Below are positions 52,367 through 62,457 of a stretch of 64,000 bases of DNA, piece by piece. This DNA comes from Paenibacillus sp. BIHB 4019. Its GTDB lineage: Bacteria > Bacillota > Bacilli > Paenibacillales > Paenibacillaceae. The notes under the pieces were generated by a model, which worked only from the letters and a program-made list of their open reading frames with translations, did no database searches and had not been told where the DNA came from. Numbering within the stretch: the stretch's first letter is position 1; each line of letters opens with the position of its first letter. A program made the translations under genes and the position numbers. The stretch spans positions 5,194,501 to 5,258,500 of the forward strand of contig NZ_CP016808.1 of NCBI RefSeq assembly GCF_002741035.1, given 5' to 3'.

Positions 52367-53431
52367 ATGTTTGGATTTAAATTCGTTAAATTTCAGCCGA
52401 GCGACTACATCATTCAGGTGAAAAATGGGAAGGTCGTCCGGGAGGGAATCGGCCTGTCGTTCTACTATTATGAGCGGGCCACCTCGGTTGTCGTCATCCC
52501 GATTTCATCAATCGATGTGCCGTTTATGTTTGAAGAAATGACCCGTGATTATCAAACCGTTACCGTACAGGGACAGCTTACTTACCGCATAGTGGACTAT
52601 CGCAAAATGATGGAAATTATGAATTATACGTACAATATTAAGAAAAAAGCCTATATGTCCGACGATCCGGTCAAGCTGTCCCAGCGCATCATTCAAATCG
52701 CCAAGGTGCTGACGAAGAAGCAGCTGGAGCAGCTGCCGCTCAAGGAAGCTATTCAGTCGAGCGAACGGCTGGCGAAGGCGATTACACAGGAGGTCAGCCG
52801 GCATGAGGAGCTGGCGAAGCTCGGCATTGAGCTGATGGGGCTGTCGATTCTCGCCGTGCTGCCAAACAAGGAGACGATGCGGGCGCTTGAAGCGCAGTCG
52901 CGCGAGCAAATGCTTCAGGATGCAGATGAGGCGCTGTATGTGCGTCGAAATGCTTCCATTGAGCAGGAACGGCGGGTGAAGGAAAATGAGCTGAATACCG
53001 ACATTGCCGTCGAGCTGAAAAAAAGGCAAATTCGCGAGGCGCAGCTGGATGCGGAGCGCTCGGTAAGGGAGAAGCAAAATGAGCTGAAGGAGGTTCAGCT
53101 GCATTTTGACACGCAGCTTGAGGAGAAGAAGCAAGCGATGATTGAGCTTGCAGCTGCGAACAAGCGCTCAGAGGCGGATGCCAGAGCATATGAGCTGGCC
53201 GCCGTCATGAAATCGCTGCAAGATACTCAGCCTTATGTGCTGCAAGCGATGGCAAATATGGGCATGGACTCGAACAAGCTGATTGCGATTGCCTTCCAGG
53301 AAATGGCCGAAAAGGCCGAGCGGATTGGACAGCTGAATATTTCGCCGGATTTGCTGCAAAGCTTAATACCCGGTGCTGGCAATGGGGCCGGCTCGGTCAA
53401 GCCAGAAGCTCGAGGAGGGGAGAGGCGATGA
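52367..53431 (+). CDS. SPFH/band-7 domain protein
   Basis: The 354-residue protein has an SPFH domain (about 5-165: GIGLSFYYYERATSVVVIP; VTVQGQLTYRIVDY) followed by a charged helical region (about 170-290) rich in Glu, Lys and Gln that should form a coiled coil, and a Gly-rich tail. SPFH proteins (flotillin, stomatin, prohibitin) assemble into membrane-associated rings. There is no clear transmembrane helix, so membrane contact would be peripheral. It has its own promoter and overlaps the next gene by four bases (ATGA). Confidence 0.87.
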   Translation: MFGFKFVKFQPSDYIIQVKNGKVVREGIGLSFYYYERATSVVVIPISSIDVPFMFEEMTRDYQTVTVQGQLTYRIVDYRKMMEIMNYTYNIKKKAYMSDDPVKLSQRIIQIAKVLTKKQLEQLPLKEAIQSSERLAKAITQEVSRHEELAKLGIELMGLSILAVLPNKETMRALEAQSREQMLQDADEALYVRRNASIEQERRVKENELNTDIAVELKKRQIREAQLDAERSVREKQNELKEVQLHFDTQLEEKKQAMIELAAANKRSEADARAYELAAVMKSLQDTQPYVLQAMANMGMDSNKLIAIAFQEMAEKAERIGQLNISPDLLQSLIPGAGNGAGSVKPEARGGERR

Positions 53432-54402
53432 GCAAGGCAGCAGGAGCAGATGCGAAATTTATCGTCGTGAAGCGGAAGACAAGACTGGAGGAGCTGCTTG
53501 TTCGCTACAATACGGTGCAGCAGGCGAAGTTTTATATTGAGCGGCTTGGCGCTGACTTTGGCGACTATTGGCTGGAAAATGAAGTGTATCAACATGCTGT
53601 CTCGCTGGCGATAAGCGAGCTGGAGCAGCAGGGCAGAGTTCAAGTGCTGGATCGCGAGCATGTGCAGAGCTTCCTATTCGGCGACCAAGATATCGTTATT
53701 GCAATTGGCCCGGATGGGCTAGTCGCAGGTACGCTCAAATATTTGGACCGCCAGCCGCTCATTGGCGTCAATCCGGAGCCGCAGCGCTGGGATGGCGTGC
53801 TGCTGCCCTTCACGGTTGGGGATTTGCGATTGCTCATTCCCGAGGTGCTGCGCGGGAAGCGCCGGGTTCAGCCGGTTACACTGGCAATGGCGCAGATTAA
53901 CAATGGCCAGTGCCTCTACGGCGTTAATGATTTGTTTATCGGGCGCAAAACCCATGTGTCGGCGCGGTATGAAATTAAGCTGGAGGAGCATGCTGAGCAG
54001 CAGTCCTCCAGTGGTATTATTGTGTCCACCGCCCTCGGAGCAAGCGGCTGGCTGCGAAGCGTGCTTGCCGGGGCAGCCGGCATTGTGAGCAGCGCGACGC
54101 GTCAGCCGCTGATGCTCACGCCGGAAGATCTAGATGCGGCTGAGAAACAGGAGATAGGTCGGCTGGACTGGTCGGCGAATTCGCTTTATTTTACGGTCAG
54201 AGAGCCATTTCCAAGCCGGACGACCGCAGCTTCGATCGTTTTTGGGCAAATCAACGGGCAGCGCAAGCTGCGGATTACATCGCAAATGCCGGACGACGGT
54301 GTTATTTTCAGCGATGGGGTAGAGAATGATTTCCTTAACTTTCATTCCGGGCTTGAGGCGACAATCGGGCCAGCAGATCGTCAGGGGCATCTCATCGTTT
54401 AA
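53428..54402 (+). CDS. NAD-kinase-like protein coupled to the SPFH protein
   Basis: The 324-residue protein resembles NAD/diacylglycerol kinases in its middle: IAIGPDGLVAGT (in place of GGDGT, catalytic Asp retained), LIGVNPEP, GVNDLFIGRKTHVSA (Asn-Asp in place of Asn-Glu) and the nucleotide-loop SGIIVSTALGASGW. The first 75 residues form a separate unit of unknown role. It is longer than bacterial NAD kinases (about 265-300). The ATGA overlap with the SPFH gene implies equal production and a joint role. It may phosphorylate NAD or another diol, or only bind nucleotide. Confidence 0.78.
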   Translation: MSKAAGADAKFIVVKRKTRLEELLVRYNTVQQAKFYIERLGADFGDYWLENEVYQHAVSLAISELEQQGRVQVLDREHVQSFLFGDQDIVIAIGPDGLVAGTLKYLDRQPLIGVNPEPQRWDGVLLPFTVGDLRLLIPEVLRGKRRVQPVTLAMAQINNGQCLYGVNDLFIGRKTHVSARYEIKLEEHAEQQSSSGIIVSTALGASGWLRSVLAGAAGIVSSATRQPLMLTPEDLDAAEKQEIGRLDWSANSLYFTVREPFPSRTTAASIVFGQINGQRKLRITSQMPDDGVIFSDGVENDFLNFHSGLEATIGPADRQGHLIV

Positions 54403-54580
54403 GCAAAGGGCAAGGCAGGTAGGCGGGCAATGCGCAAGGTCATTTTGGAAATCTATAGGGAGATTCACACGCCAGTCCGCAGCAATCATGTTATAATTGG
54501 GTCATGGGTTGATGGGGATGATTCGGATTAGCAGGAATACGCTTGTGAACCTAATTTAGAGATGAGAGAGTGATTTTGAA

Positions 54581-56299
54581 ATGCTGCGTCGATTTTTTTC
54601 GTACTATCGTCCTTATAAGGGGCTGTTCTTTCTTGATTTCGGCTGCGCCATTCTTGCCGGATTGCTGGAGCTGGCTTTCCCGCTTGCGGTCAGCCAATTT
54701 ATTAATGATTTGCTTCCTAGCCAGAACTGGACGCTGATCGTTGCTGCCTGTGTGGGACTGCTTGCTGTATATGCGCTCAATACTGCGCTTAATTATGTCG
54801 TAACCTACTGGGGGCATATGCTAGGCATTAACATCGAGACGGATATGCGGCGCAAAATGTTCGACCATATCCAGAAGCTCAGCTTCCGCTTCTTCGACAA
54901 TCACAAGACGGGTCATTTGATCGGCCGTATTACGAATGACCTGAATGATATTGGCGAAGTGGCGCATCACGGACCAGAGGATGTGTTCATAGCGGTTATG
55001 ACGCTTATCGGCTCCTTCTCGCTAATGGCCTACATTAACCTGGAGCTTGCACTTATAACCTTCATCATTATTCCGGTTATGGCATGGCTTATTATCGTCT
55101 TCGGCGGCAAAATGAGCAAAACGTACCGTCGCTTGTTCGGCGATGTCGGCAATTTTAACGCCCGTATTGAAGACAACGTCGGCGGCATTCGCGTCGTTCA
55201 ATCGTTCGCTAACGAAGAGCATGAGAAAAAGCTGTTTTCCGTAGACAACCAAAACTTCCGCCTGACGAAGCTGCTCGCTTACAAAACGATGGCGAAAAGC
55301 ATTTCCGTCAGCTATATGATGATGCGGCTCGTTACGATTTTTGTGATGATTTGCGGCGCTTATTTCTTTATTCAGGGCAAGCTGGATATGGGTGAATTTA
55401 TGGCGTTCATTTTGCTTTCGAACATTTTCTTCCGTCCGATTGAAAAAATCAACGCGGTTATCGAAAGCTATCCAAAAGGCATCGCCGGCTTCAGACGTTA
55501 CACGGAGATCATTGATACAGAGCCTGACATTGAAGATCGGCCCAATGCAATGGAACTCAAAAAAGTCGTCGGCAATGTTCGTTTTCATGACGTGAGCTTT
55601 GGATATGAGACAAACCATATGATTTTACAGAAAATCAATTTGGATATTCATGCTGGAGAGACTGTGGCATTCGTAGGACCATCTGGAGCGGGGAAAACGA
55701 CGATTTGCAGCCTGTTGCCAAGGTTTTATGATGTGCTCGCAGGCAGCATTACGGTGGACGGCAAAGATATTCGGGATATTAAGCTGGAATCGCTGCGCAA
55801 AAATATTGGAATCGTGCAGCAGGACGTATTCCTGTTCTCGGGCTCCATCCGCGAAAACATCGCTTATGGCAATTTGTTGGCGACGGAGGAAGAAATTTGG
55901 GAAGCGGCACGCCGGGCATCGCTTGAGGATTTGATCAAAAAAATGCCTGAAGGGCTGGATACGATTATTGGAGAGCGCGGAGTCAAACTGTCGGGCGGCC
56001 AGAAGCAGCGCCTGTCGATTGCTCGCATGTTTTTGAAAAATCCGCCGATTCTCATCCTCGATGAAGCGACATCGGCACTGGATACCGAGACGGAAGTCGC
56101 GATTCAAAAATCGCTGTCTGACCTGTCCGTAGGAAGAACGACGCTAGTCATTGCCCACCGCCTGACGACGATCAAAAATGCGGATCGCATCATTGTCGTC
56201 GACGAGAGCGGCATTGCTGAGCAAGGAAGACATCAAGAGCTCGTTGCGGCCGGCGGCATATACAGCAAGCTGCATCAGGCGCAATACAGCACGGTGTAG
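54581..56299 (+). CDS. ABC exporter half-transporter (YwjA/MsbA type)
   Basis: The 572-residue protein has six transmembrane helices (about 15-300) and a nucleotide-binding domain with Walker A GPSGAGKTT, signature LSGGQKQ, Walker B ILILDEATSALD and H-loop VIAHRLTT. All catalytic residues are intact, so it should work as a homodimer, unlike the pair at 13179-16789. A TATAAT at 54492-54497 may be its -10. The gene stands alone, and the substrate (lipid or drug) is unknown. Confidence 0.92.
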   Translation: MLRRFFSYYRPYKGLFFLDFGCAILAGLLELAFPLAVSQFINDLLPSQNWTLIVAACVGLLAVYALNTALNYVVTYWGHMLGINIETDMRRKMFDHIQKLSFRFFDNHKTGHLIGRITNDLNDIGEVAHHGPEDVFIAVMTLIGSFSLMAYINLELALITFIIIPVMAWLIIVFGGKMSKTYRRLFGDVGNFNARIEDNVGGIRVVQSFANEEHEKKLFSVDNQNFRLTKLLAYKTMAKSISVSYMMMRLVTIFVMICGAYFFIQGKLDMGEFMAFILLSNIFFRPIEKINAVIESYPKGIAGFRRYTEIIDTEPDIEDRPNAMELKKVVGNVRFHDVSFGYETNHMILQKINLDIHAGETVAFVGPSGAGKTTICSLLPRFYDVLAGSITVDGKDIRDIKLESLRKNIGIVQQDVFLFSGSIRENIAYGNLLATEEEIWEAARRASLEDLIKKMPEGLDTIIGERGVKLSGGQKQRLSIARMFLKNPPILILDEATSALDTETEVAIQKSLSDLSVGRTTLVIAHRLTTIKNADRIIVVDESGIAEQGRHQELVAAGGIYSKLHQAQYSTV

Positions 56300-56302
56300 C
56301 GT

Positions 56303-56902
56303 TTAAGGAGATAGCTGTTTCTTCAAAATAATGGCCTGGTAATCCTCCGGCGTATTCATATTAATGAATTGCTCAGCAATCGCCGGATTATTGGGCAGAT
56401 AATGAATGATGGACAATTGAGGGAGCACATCCATGACCTTCAGATTTCGGCTGTACAGCGCGGCTGCCCATTTGCCCAGCGTTCGTCCATGAAAGACGGC
56501 AAACAAAGGGTGGCTTCGCCCGTCGATGATCGGGACGACAGCATCTTTGGTCGGATGACTGCCAAGCAGCGCCAGCATCTCAATAAAAGGCAAAGCGGTA
56601 AGCAGCGGATAGTCACAGGCTGCCACTATGTAAACCGTGTCCGGTTCTTGGTCGCTCATTCCGGCATGCAGACCGGCAATCGGGCCAAGGCTAGGAAAAA
56701 TATCGGGTTTAATCGTAATAGAGGGAGCAAGGAAGGGATATAATTCAGGCTCATTTGTAATGATAGAAATACGGTCTGTGAGAACAGCTAGCTGCTCGGT
56801 TATCATTTGAATAATGGGTTTGCCATTAATAAGGAGCAATTCTTTACGCTGCTGCATGCGGCGGCTTTCTCCTCCGGCAAGCACGATAGCTTCCAGGTTC
56901 AT
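56303..56902 (-). CDS. MobA-like nucleotidyltransferase (second paralogue)
   Basis: The 199-residue protein has the NTP-transferase start EAIVLAGGESRRMQQRKE and VAACDYPLLTALPF. The loop lacks the MGxDK form of canonical MobA (here MQQRKE), so it may be a divergent MobA, a cytidylyltransferase for another molybdopterin form, or a chaperone-like relative. It is divergent from moaA, which supports a molybdenum cofactor role. It converges with the upstream ABC exporter with 3 bp between the stops. Confidence 0.8.
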   Translation of the reverse strand: MNLEAIVLAGGESRRMQQRKELLLINGKPIIQMITEQLAVLTDRISIITNEPELYPFLAPSITIKPDIFPSLGPIAGLHAGMSDQEPDTVYIVAACDYPLLTALPFIEMLALLGSHPTKDAVVPIIDGRSHPLFAVFHGRTLGKWAAALYSRNLKVMDVLPQLSIIHYLPNNPAIAEQFINMNTPEDYQAIILKKQLSP

Positions 56903-56985
56903 CCTTCGTCACCTTGCTTTCCATAATCATTGATGTCAGGAACATTGACAAACACTTGACCTCTATTCATAATGTAAGGTACTTA

Positions 56986-57006
56986 TACGCTATTTACAAT
57001 AGTGTA
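56986..57006. promoter_or_regulatory. operator-like palindrome between mobA-like gene and moaA
   Basis: TACGCTATT (56986-56994) and AATAGTGTA (56998-57006) form an inverted repeat with one mismatch around TAC. It sits about 85 bp upstream of the mobA-like start and about 60 bp upstream of moaA. The regulator is not identified. Confidence 0.5.
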
Positions 57007-57062
57007 AAGTATGAGGCTATCATTTACCAACAATCTCTTTTGCATAACCTGAGGTGAGGAGC

Positions 57063-58073
57063 TTGGAGCATTCAATAAAGGATCAATTGAACCGTGGTTT
57101 GCGGGACCTGCGCATATCTGTTACCGACCGTTGTAATTTCCGCTGCCGTTATTGTATGCCGGCCGAAATTTTTGGCAAGGACTATCCCTTTTTGGCTGAA
57201 GACAAGGTGCTTAGCTTTAATGAGATAGAACGGCTCGTAAAGATATTTGTATCATTGGGCGTCAAGAAGCTTAGAATTACCGGCGGAGAGCCGCTGCTTA
57301 GAAAAGATTTGCCGGCGCTGATCAAGCGCTTGAATGCAATCGCTGGTGTTGAAGATATTGCACTGACGACCAATGGGGTTCTGCTGCCCAAATCGGCTGC
57401 AGCGCTTGCGGAAGCTGGATTGCGTCGGGTAACGGTCAGTCTGGATTCGCTCAATGACGAGCGGTTCCGATTAATGAACGGAAACCGCAGCGGCGTGCAG
57501 GCCGTGCTGGACGGTATTGATGCAGCTGCTGCGGCAGGGATGCCAGTCAAAATCAATATGGTTGTCCAGAAGGGCGCCAATGACCAGGACATATGGCCGA
57601 TGGCTGCTTATTTTCGCGAGAAGGGGCATATTCTGCGGTTTATTGAATATATGGATGTCGGCAATTCAAATGGCTGGAAGTGGGATCACGTTTTTTCAAG
57701 CAAGCAGATTTTGCAGCTTCTAGAAGAACACCTGCCGCTTGAGCCGGTGGAAGCCCATTATGCAGGCGAGGTTGCTTCCCGCTATCGCTATCAGGATGGA
57801 TCGGGGGAGATCGGTTTTATTTCCTCCGTAAGCGATGCTTTTTGCAGCACCTGCACACGGGCGCGCATATCCGCCGAAGGCAAGCTGTACACCTGCCTGT
57901 TCGCCTCGAAGGGCTACGATTTAATGGAGCTGCTGCGAGCTGAAGCAACGGATGAGTCGGTTCGTGAGTCCATCGCCCGCATTTGGACAAATCGCAATGA
58001 TCGTTATTCGGAGGAACGGGCTACCCGTACCCAGTCGCCAGCTAAAATCGAGATGTCCCATATCGGCGGCTGA
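57063..58073 (+). CDS. moaA: GTP 3',8-cyclase, molybdopterin synthesis
   Basis: MoaA converts GTP to cyclic dehydro-GTP, the first step of molybdenum cofactor synthesis, using two [4Fe-4S] clusters. The 336-residue protein has the N-terminal radical SAM motif [18 protein letters not shown], the C-terminal cluster [10 protein letters not shown] ... TCLFA, and the essential C-terminal Gly-Gly (SHIGG). The start is probably TTG 57063, 6 bp after GAGGTG; GTG 57054 lies inside that site. moaC, moaB, moaD and moaE are not in the window. Confidence 0.95.
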   Translation: MEHSIKDQLNRGLRDLRISVTDRCNFRCRYCMPAEIFGKDYPFLAEDKVLSFNEIERLVKIFVSLGVKKLRITGGEPLLRKDLPALIKRLNAIAGVEDIALTTNGVLLPKSAAALAEAGLRRVTVSLDSLNDERFRLMNGNRSGVQAVLDGIDAAAAAGMPVKINMVVQKGANDQDIWPMAAYFREKGHILRFIEYMDVGNSNGWKWDHVFSSKQILQLLEEHLPLEPVEAHYAGEVASRYRYQDGSGEIGFISSVSDAFCSTCTRARISAEGKLYTCLFASKGYDLMELLRAEATDESVRESIARIWTNRNDRYSEERATRTQSPAKIEMSHIGG

Positions 58074-58103
58074 TTTCATAAAAGCACCCAGCTAAGGCGA
58101 TCC

Positions 58104-58135
58104 AACCACGCTTCCTTCAGAAGCGTGGTTTTTTT
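58104..58135 (+). terminator. terminator of moaA
   Basis: AACCACGCTTC (58104-58114) pairs with GAAGCGTGGTT (58120-58130) around CTTCA, followed by seven T residues. Confidence 0.93.
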
Positions 58136-58137
58136 AT

Positions 58138-58238
58138 GGAATATAAGCATGTATAGGTTACCCCATATAATGGGCTTATATTTCATCGCGAAACGGTGGC
58201 TTTGCCTCTATAGGACGGCGGCAGCCGTTTCACCTTGC
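58138..58238 (-). repeat. dispersed two-hairpin repeat, copy F (inverted)
   Basis: It starts GGAATATAAGCATGTATAGG, contains GGGCTTATATTTC, and ends AGGACGGCGGCAGCCGTTTC plus ACCTTG. The last part is the reverse complement of the start of copy C. Confidence 0.7.
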
Positions 58239-58467
58239 AAAAAAACATCATAATCGTCTATCACTTTTTCTAATAGAAATCATCATAATTCTTAATTTAT
58301 ACAGCTAAAACAGGGTGAATGACCCCCATTTTACTCGGATTTAGCTGCATTTTGCTTCTGAAACGATAAATTGGTAAAAATTAGGATATAACGTGTGCAT
58401 TGCCCGATTGCACTTAATATGTTAGTTTGAATATTAATGATGGACTAAAGTGTGTACACGCAGTTTA

Positions 58468-58570
58468 CAAGGTGAAACGGCCGATAGCCGTCCTTTGGCA
58501 GTGCGGCGCGTTTCAGTCCGAGAAATATAGAGAAAGGATGAGCAAATCATATCCTTTCCTAAATTTTAAA
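58468..58570 (+). repeat. dispersed two-hairpin repeat, copy C
   Basis: It starts CAAGGTGAAACGGCCGATAG, continues CCGTCCTTTGGCAGTGCGG and CGTTTCAGTCCGAGAAATATAG, and ends with the hairpin GAAAGGATGAG ... ATCCTTTCCTAAATTTT. It ends about 25 bp before the cysJ ribosome binding site. Confidence 0.75.
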
Positions 58571-58607
58571 AACAGTATGATTTCATGTTTATGAGAGGTG
58601 GATTTTG

Positions 58608-60470
58608 TTGCAACTTCAGGTGACGAACAGTCCTTTTAATCAGGAGCAGGTTGAGCTTCTTAACCGCCTTCTGCCAACTTTGACGGAATCGCAGCATATA
58701 TGGTTATGCGGATATTTGTCCGCAGTTCAGCGCACAGCAGCTTTTGCCCCTATTAGTGCAGAGCCGCAATTAAGCGCGGCGCTTGCTGTAGCGGAGGAAG
58801 CGCTGTCAGCACCCGCTCAGCCGGCAGGCTCGCGCGAAGTGACGATTTTATTCGGATCACAGACAGGTAACAGCCAGCGTCTGTCCGGCAAGCTTGCAAG
58901 CAAGCTGGAGGCAAACGGCTTTCAGGTTACCTTGTCCGCCATGAACAAATTCAAGCCTAATGGCTTGAAGAAGGTTGAAAATCTCTTGATTATTGCAAGT
59001 ACCCATGGAGAAGGCGAACCGCCGGATAATGCAATATCGTTCCATGAGTTCCTATATAGCAAAAGAGCGCCTCAGCTGGATGAATTGTATTTCTCCGTTC
59101 TGTCGCTCGGCGATACGTCGTATGAATTCTTTTGCCAGACGGGTAAAGATTTCGACGTTCGTCTTGAAGAACTGGGCGGCAAGCGCCTGACGCCGCGTGT
59201 GGACTGCGATCTCGATTACGATGAGCTGGCAGCAGAGTGGTTCAATTCGGTTGCTGCTGCGTTAAGCGAGCGTGTGAATGGATCGGCATCTGCTCAGCCA
59301 GCAGCTGTATCTACATCCGCCTCGATTGGCATGGCTGAATCCGAATATTCGCGTACGAATCCGTTTCAAGCGGAAGTGCTCGCGAACATTAACTTGAACG
59401 GGCGCGGTTCAGACCGCGAGACGCGCCATCTTGAGCTGTCGCTTGACGGATCAAGCTTGCAATATGAGCCCGGCGATTGCCTAGGTCTTTTCCCGGAAAA
59501 TCATCCGAAGCTTGTCGATGAGCTCATTTTGGCATTAGGCTGGAGCGCGGACGAGAAGGTTCCATTTAATAAAAAAGGCGAAGAAGGCTCGCTGCGCGAA
59601 GCGCTTCTGAAGCATTATGAAATTACAGTATTGACGAAGCCGCTGCTGGAGCAGGCTGCGAAGCTTTCGGCTAACAGCGGACTGCAGGAGCTTGCAGCGC
59701 CAGGCAAAGAGAAAGAGCTGAAGGATTACATCAACGGGCGCGATTTGCTTGATCTGGTGCAGGATTTTGCGCCTTGGAACTTCACGCCAGCTGCATTCGT
59801 CGGCATGTTGCGCAAGCTGCCCGCACGTCTTTATTCCATTGCAAGCAGCTTCCAGGCTAATCCGGATGAGGTGCATTTGACGATTCGCGCTGTGCGTTAC
59901 GAGGCAAATGGCCGTGAGCGTTACGGCGTATGCTCGATTCATACGGCAGAGCGTTTGGAGCCAGGTGATACGGTGCCGATCTATATTCAAAACAACCCGA
60001 ATTTCAAGCTGCCGGCAAGCGCCGAGACACCGATTGTTATGATCGGTCCAGGCACAGGCGTAGCCCCTTTCCGGGCATTCATGGAGGAGCGCGAGGAAAC
60101 GGGAGCGGAAGGGAAATCATGGTTGTTTTACGGTGACCGCCATTTCGTGACGGACTTCCTGTATCAAACGGACTGGCAGCGCATGCTGAAGGACGGCGTT
60201 CTGACGAAGCTGGACGTTGCATTCTCGCGCGACTCGGAAGAGAAGGTGTACGTACAGCACCGTATTTTGGAGCAAAGCAAGGAGCTGTATGAGTGGCTAC
60301 AAGCCGGCGCCCATGTTTATGTATGCGGGGACGAGAAGCATATGGCACATGATGTGCATTCTGCGCTCATTACAGTTATTGAGCAGGAAGGCGGCATCAG
60401 CCGCGAGCAAGCGGAAGCTTATCTTGCCGACATGCAGCAGCAGCAGCGCTACCAGCGCGATGTGTACTAA
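58608..60470 (+). CDS. cysJ: assimilatory sulfite reductase, flavoprotein subunit
   Basis: CysJ passes electrons from NADPH through FAD and FMN to CysI for sulfite reduction. The 620-residue protein has a flavodoxin domain (about 83-225: [41 protein letters not shown]), an FAD-binding region ([10 protein letters not shown]) and an NADP-binding region ([16 protein letters not shown]), ending in YQRDVY as expected. The start is TTG 58608, 6 bp after AGGTGG; the TTG at 58605 is an alternative. cysI follows after 35 bp. Confidence 0.95.
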   Translation: MQLQVTNSPFNQEQVELLNRLLPTLTESQHIWLCGYLSAVQRTAAFAPISAEPQLSAALAVAEEALSAPAQPAGSREVTILFGSQTGNSQRLSGKLASKLEANGFQVTLSAMNKFKPNGLKKVENLLIIASTHGEGEPPDNAISFHEFLYSKRAPQLDELYFSVLSLGDTSYEFFCQTGKDFDVRLEELGGKRLTPRVDCDLDYDELAAEWFNSVAAALSERVNGSASAQPAAVSTSASIGMAESEYSRTNPFQAEVLANINLNGRGSDRETRHLELSLDGSSLQYEPGDCLGLFPENHPKLVDELILALGWSADEKVPFNKKGEEGSLREALLKHYEITVLTKPLLEQAAKLSANSGLQELAAPGKEKELKDYINGRDLLDLVQDFAPWNFTPAAFVGMLRKLPARLYSIASSFQANPDEVHLTIRAVRYEANGRERYGVCSIHTAERLEPGDTVPIYIQNNPNFKLPASAETPIVMIGPGTGVAPFRAFMEEREETGAEGKSWLFYGDRHFVTDFLYQTDWQRMLKDGVLTKLDVAFSRDSEEKVYVQHRILEQSKELYEWLQAGAHVYVCGDEKHMAHDVHSALITVIEQEGGISREQAEAYLADMQQQQRYQRDVY

Positions 60471-60505
60471 ACGGATCGAAGCGAGTGCGAGAGGAGAAAG
60501 CAGCA

Positions 60506-62227
60506 ATGGCAAATGATCAAATCGTAAAGCCGATCGGCGGCCCGCCGAGCGACGTTGAAGTTATTAAAATAGAGAGCAATTACTTGCGGGGAGCGCTCGT
60601 AGAAACGCTTCGCAATCCGGTTACAGGAAGCTTGCCGGAGGATGACAACCGCTTGATGAAATTCCACGGCAGCTATATGCAGGATGACCGCGACCTGCGC
60701 AATGAGCGCGAGAAGCAGAAGCTGGAGGCCGCTTACCAGTTCATGCTCCGCGTCGTTGTGCCAGGCGGCGTAGCAACTGCCGAGCAATGGCTGGCAATGG
60801 ACGAATTGGCCCACAAGTATGGCAACGGCACGCTTCGTCTGACGACTCGTCAGGCTTTCCAAATGCACGGCGTGCTGAAATGGAATTTGAAAAAGACGAT
60901 CCGTACGATCAACGACAAGCTTATGACGACGCTTGCCGCTTGCGGCGACGTTAACCGTAATGTGATGAGCAATCCTAATCCGCATTTGTCTGAGGCTCAT
61001 GAACAGGTGAATGAATGGGCGAGGCGCATCAACAATCACCTCGCGCCGCGTACGCCTGCGTATCATGAAATTTGGCTGGATGGCGAGAAGGTAGAAAGCT
61101 CGGAAGCTGCTGGCGAAGTGGAGCCGATCTACGGACCGGTTTACTTGCCGCGTAAATTCAAAATCGGGATGGCGGTTCCGCCGTCCAATGATGTAGATGT
61201 TTATTCCCAGGATCTTGGCTATATTGCGATTTTGGAAAATGGCAAGCTTGTCGGCTTCAACGTAACCGTCGGTGGCGGCATGGGCATGACGCATGGCGAT
61301 ACGGCGACTTACCCGCAGCTTGGCCGCGTCATTGGCTTCTGTACGCCTGAGCAAACGATTGACATTGCCGAGAAGACCGTTATGATTCAACGCGATTACG
61401 GCAATCGCTCCGTTCGTAAAAATGCCCGTTTCAAATACACGATTGACCGCCACGGTCTGGACTGGTTTGTTGACGAGCTGCATAAAAGAATGGGCTGGAA
61501 GCTGGAAGCGCCGCGCGAATTCCACTTCGACAGCAATGGCGACCGTTATGGCTGGATTAAAGGCACCAACGGCAAATGGAATCTGACGCTTTACATTCAA
61601 AGCGGACGGATTCAAGATGATGGCGACTACAAGCTGATGACGGGTCTCCGTGAAATTGCGAAGATCCATACGGGAGACTTCCGCCTTTCGCCGAACCAAA
61701 ATCTTGTTATTGCCAATATTACGACGCAGAAAAAACGCAAAATCCTGGAATTGATCGAGCAATACAAGCTGACGGATGGCTTGCATTATTCGGCCTTGCG
61801 CCGCAGCTCGATTTCCTGCGTAGCGCTGCCGACCTGTGGCCTTGCGATGGCGGAAGCGGAACGGTACTTGCCGACTTTGATCGACAAGCTCGATGTCGTT
61901 ATGGATGAAGCGGGTCTGCGCGACGAGTCCATCGTTATTCGGATGACGGGCTGCCCGAATGGCTGCGGACGTCCTGCGCTTGGGGAAATTTCATTTATTG
62001 GAAAATCGCCGGGCAAATACAATATGTACATGGGAGCAAGCTTCAACGGCGACCGTTTGAATAAGATGTATAAAGAAAACATTGATGAAACGGAAATCAT
62101 CAGCACGCTGACGCCTATTATTAACCGTTTCGCGAAAGAGCGCGAGCAGGGCGAGCATTTCGGCGATTTCGTCATTCGCAATGGTTATGTGAAGGCGACA
62201 ACGTCAGGGCTTAATTTTCACGATTAG
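60506..62227 (+). CDS. cysI: assimilatory sulfite reductase, hemoprotein subunit
   Basis: CysI reduces sulfite to sulfide at a coupled siroheme and [4Fe-4S] centre. The 573-residue protein has two ferredoxin-like half domains ([27 protein letters not shown]) and the cluster-binding motif C-X5-C with C-X3-C ([26 protein letters not shown]). ATG 60506 follows GAGGAGAAAG. It forms an operon with cysJ; no cysH or siroheme genes are in the window. Confidence 0.96.
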   Translation: MANDQIVKPIGGPPSDVEVIKIESNYLRGALVETLRNPVTGSLPEDDNRLMKFHGSYMQDDRDLRNEREKQKLEAAYQFMLRVVVPGGVATAEQWLAMDELAHKYGNGTLRLTTRQAFQMHGVLKWNLKKTIRTINDKLMTTLAACGDVNRNVMSNPNPHLSEAHEQVNEWARRINNHLAPRTPAYHEIWLDGEKVESSEAAGEVEPIYGPVYLPRKFKIGMAVPPSNDVDVYSQDLGYIAILENGKLVGFNVTVGGGMGMTHGDTATYPQLGRVIGFCTPEQTIDIAEKTVMIQRDYGNRSVRKNARFKYTIDRHGLDWFVDELHKRMGWKLEAPREFHFDSNGDRYGWIKGTNGKWNLTLYIQSGRIQDDGDYKLMTGLREIAKIHTGDFRLSPNQNLVIANITTQKKRKILELIEQYKLTDGLHYSALRRSSISCVALPTCGLAMAEAERYLPTLIDKLDVVMDEAGLRDESIVIRMTGCPNGCGRPALGEISFIGKSPGKYNMYMGASFNGDRLNKMYKENIDETEIISTLTPIINRFAKEREQGEHFGDFVIRNGYVKATTSGLNFHD

Positions 62228-62319
62228 CGGCGCCCCTGCAAGCTAAAGCAGGGCAGGATTGGGAAAGGCGAATCACGTGCTTGATAGCCGCCCTTTTTTG
62301 CACAAAACGATAGATAGGA

Positions 62320-62355
62320 AAATAAGGTCTGGGGCATCTGCTCCAGGCCTTATTT
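62320..62355. terminator. hairpin between cysI and the ltrA-like gene
   Basis: AAATAAGG (62320-62327) with CTGG pairs with CCAG and CCTTATTT (62348-62355). The plus-strand T-run is poor, so the assignment is moderate. Confidence 0.5.
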
Positions 62356-62457
62356 CGCTTATTGCCTAATGAGCGGCTGGATGTTTATAATAATTGAGTC
62401 GACGTAGAGATAGAGAGTGGAATTGAGCGTAAGCAAAGAGAGGAGCACATCATAGCG

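Larger units (their letters stand above)
58074..58607. other. 534-bp intergenic region without a gene
   Basis: It contains the moaA terminator, two copies of the dispersed repeat in opposite orientations (58138-58238 and 58468-58570), and 230 bp between them with no recognised feature. No SAM or T-box riboswitch was seen upstream of cysJ. Confidence 0.7.

Noticed and set aside
60467..61786. 439-codon open frame on the minus strand opposite cysI
   Set aside because: cysI is a well-supported gene on the other strand; the antisense frame has no sensible family or ribosome site and mirrors the codon pattern of cysI.
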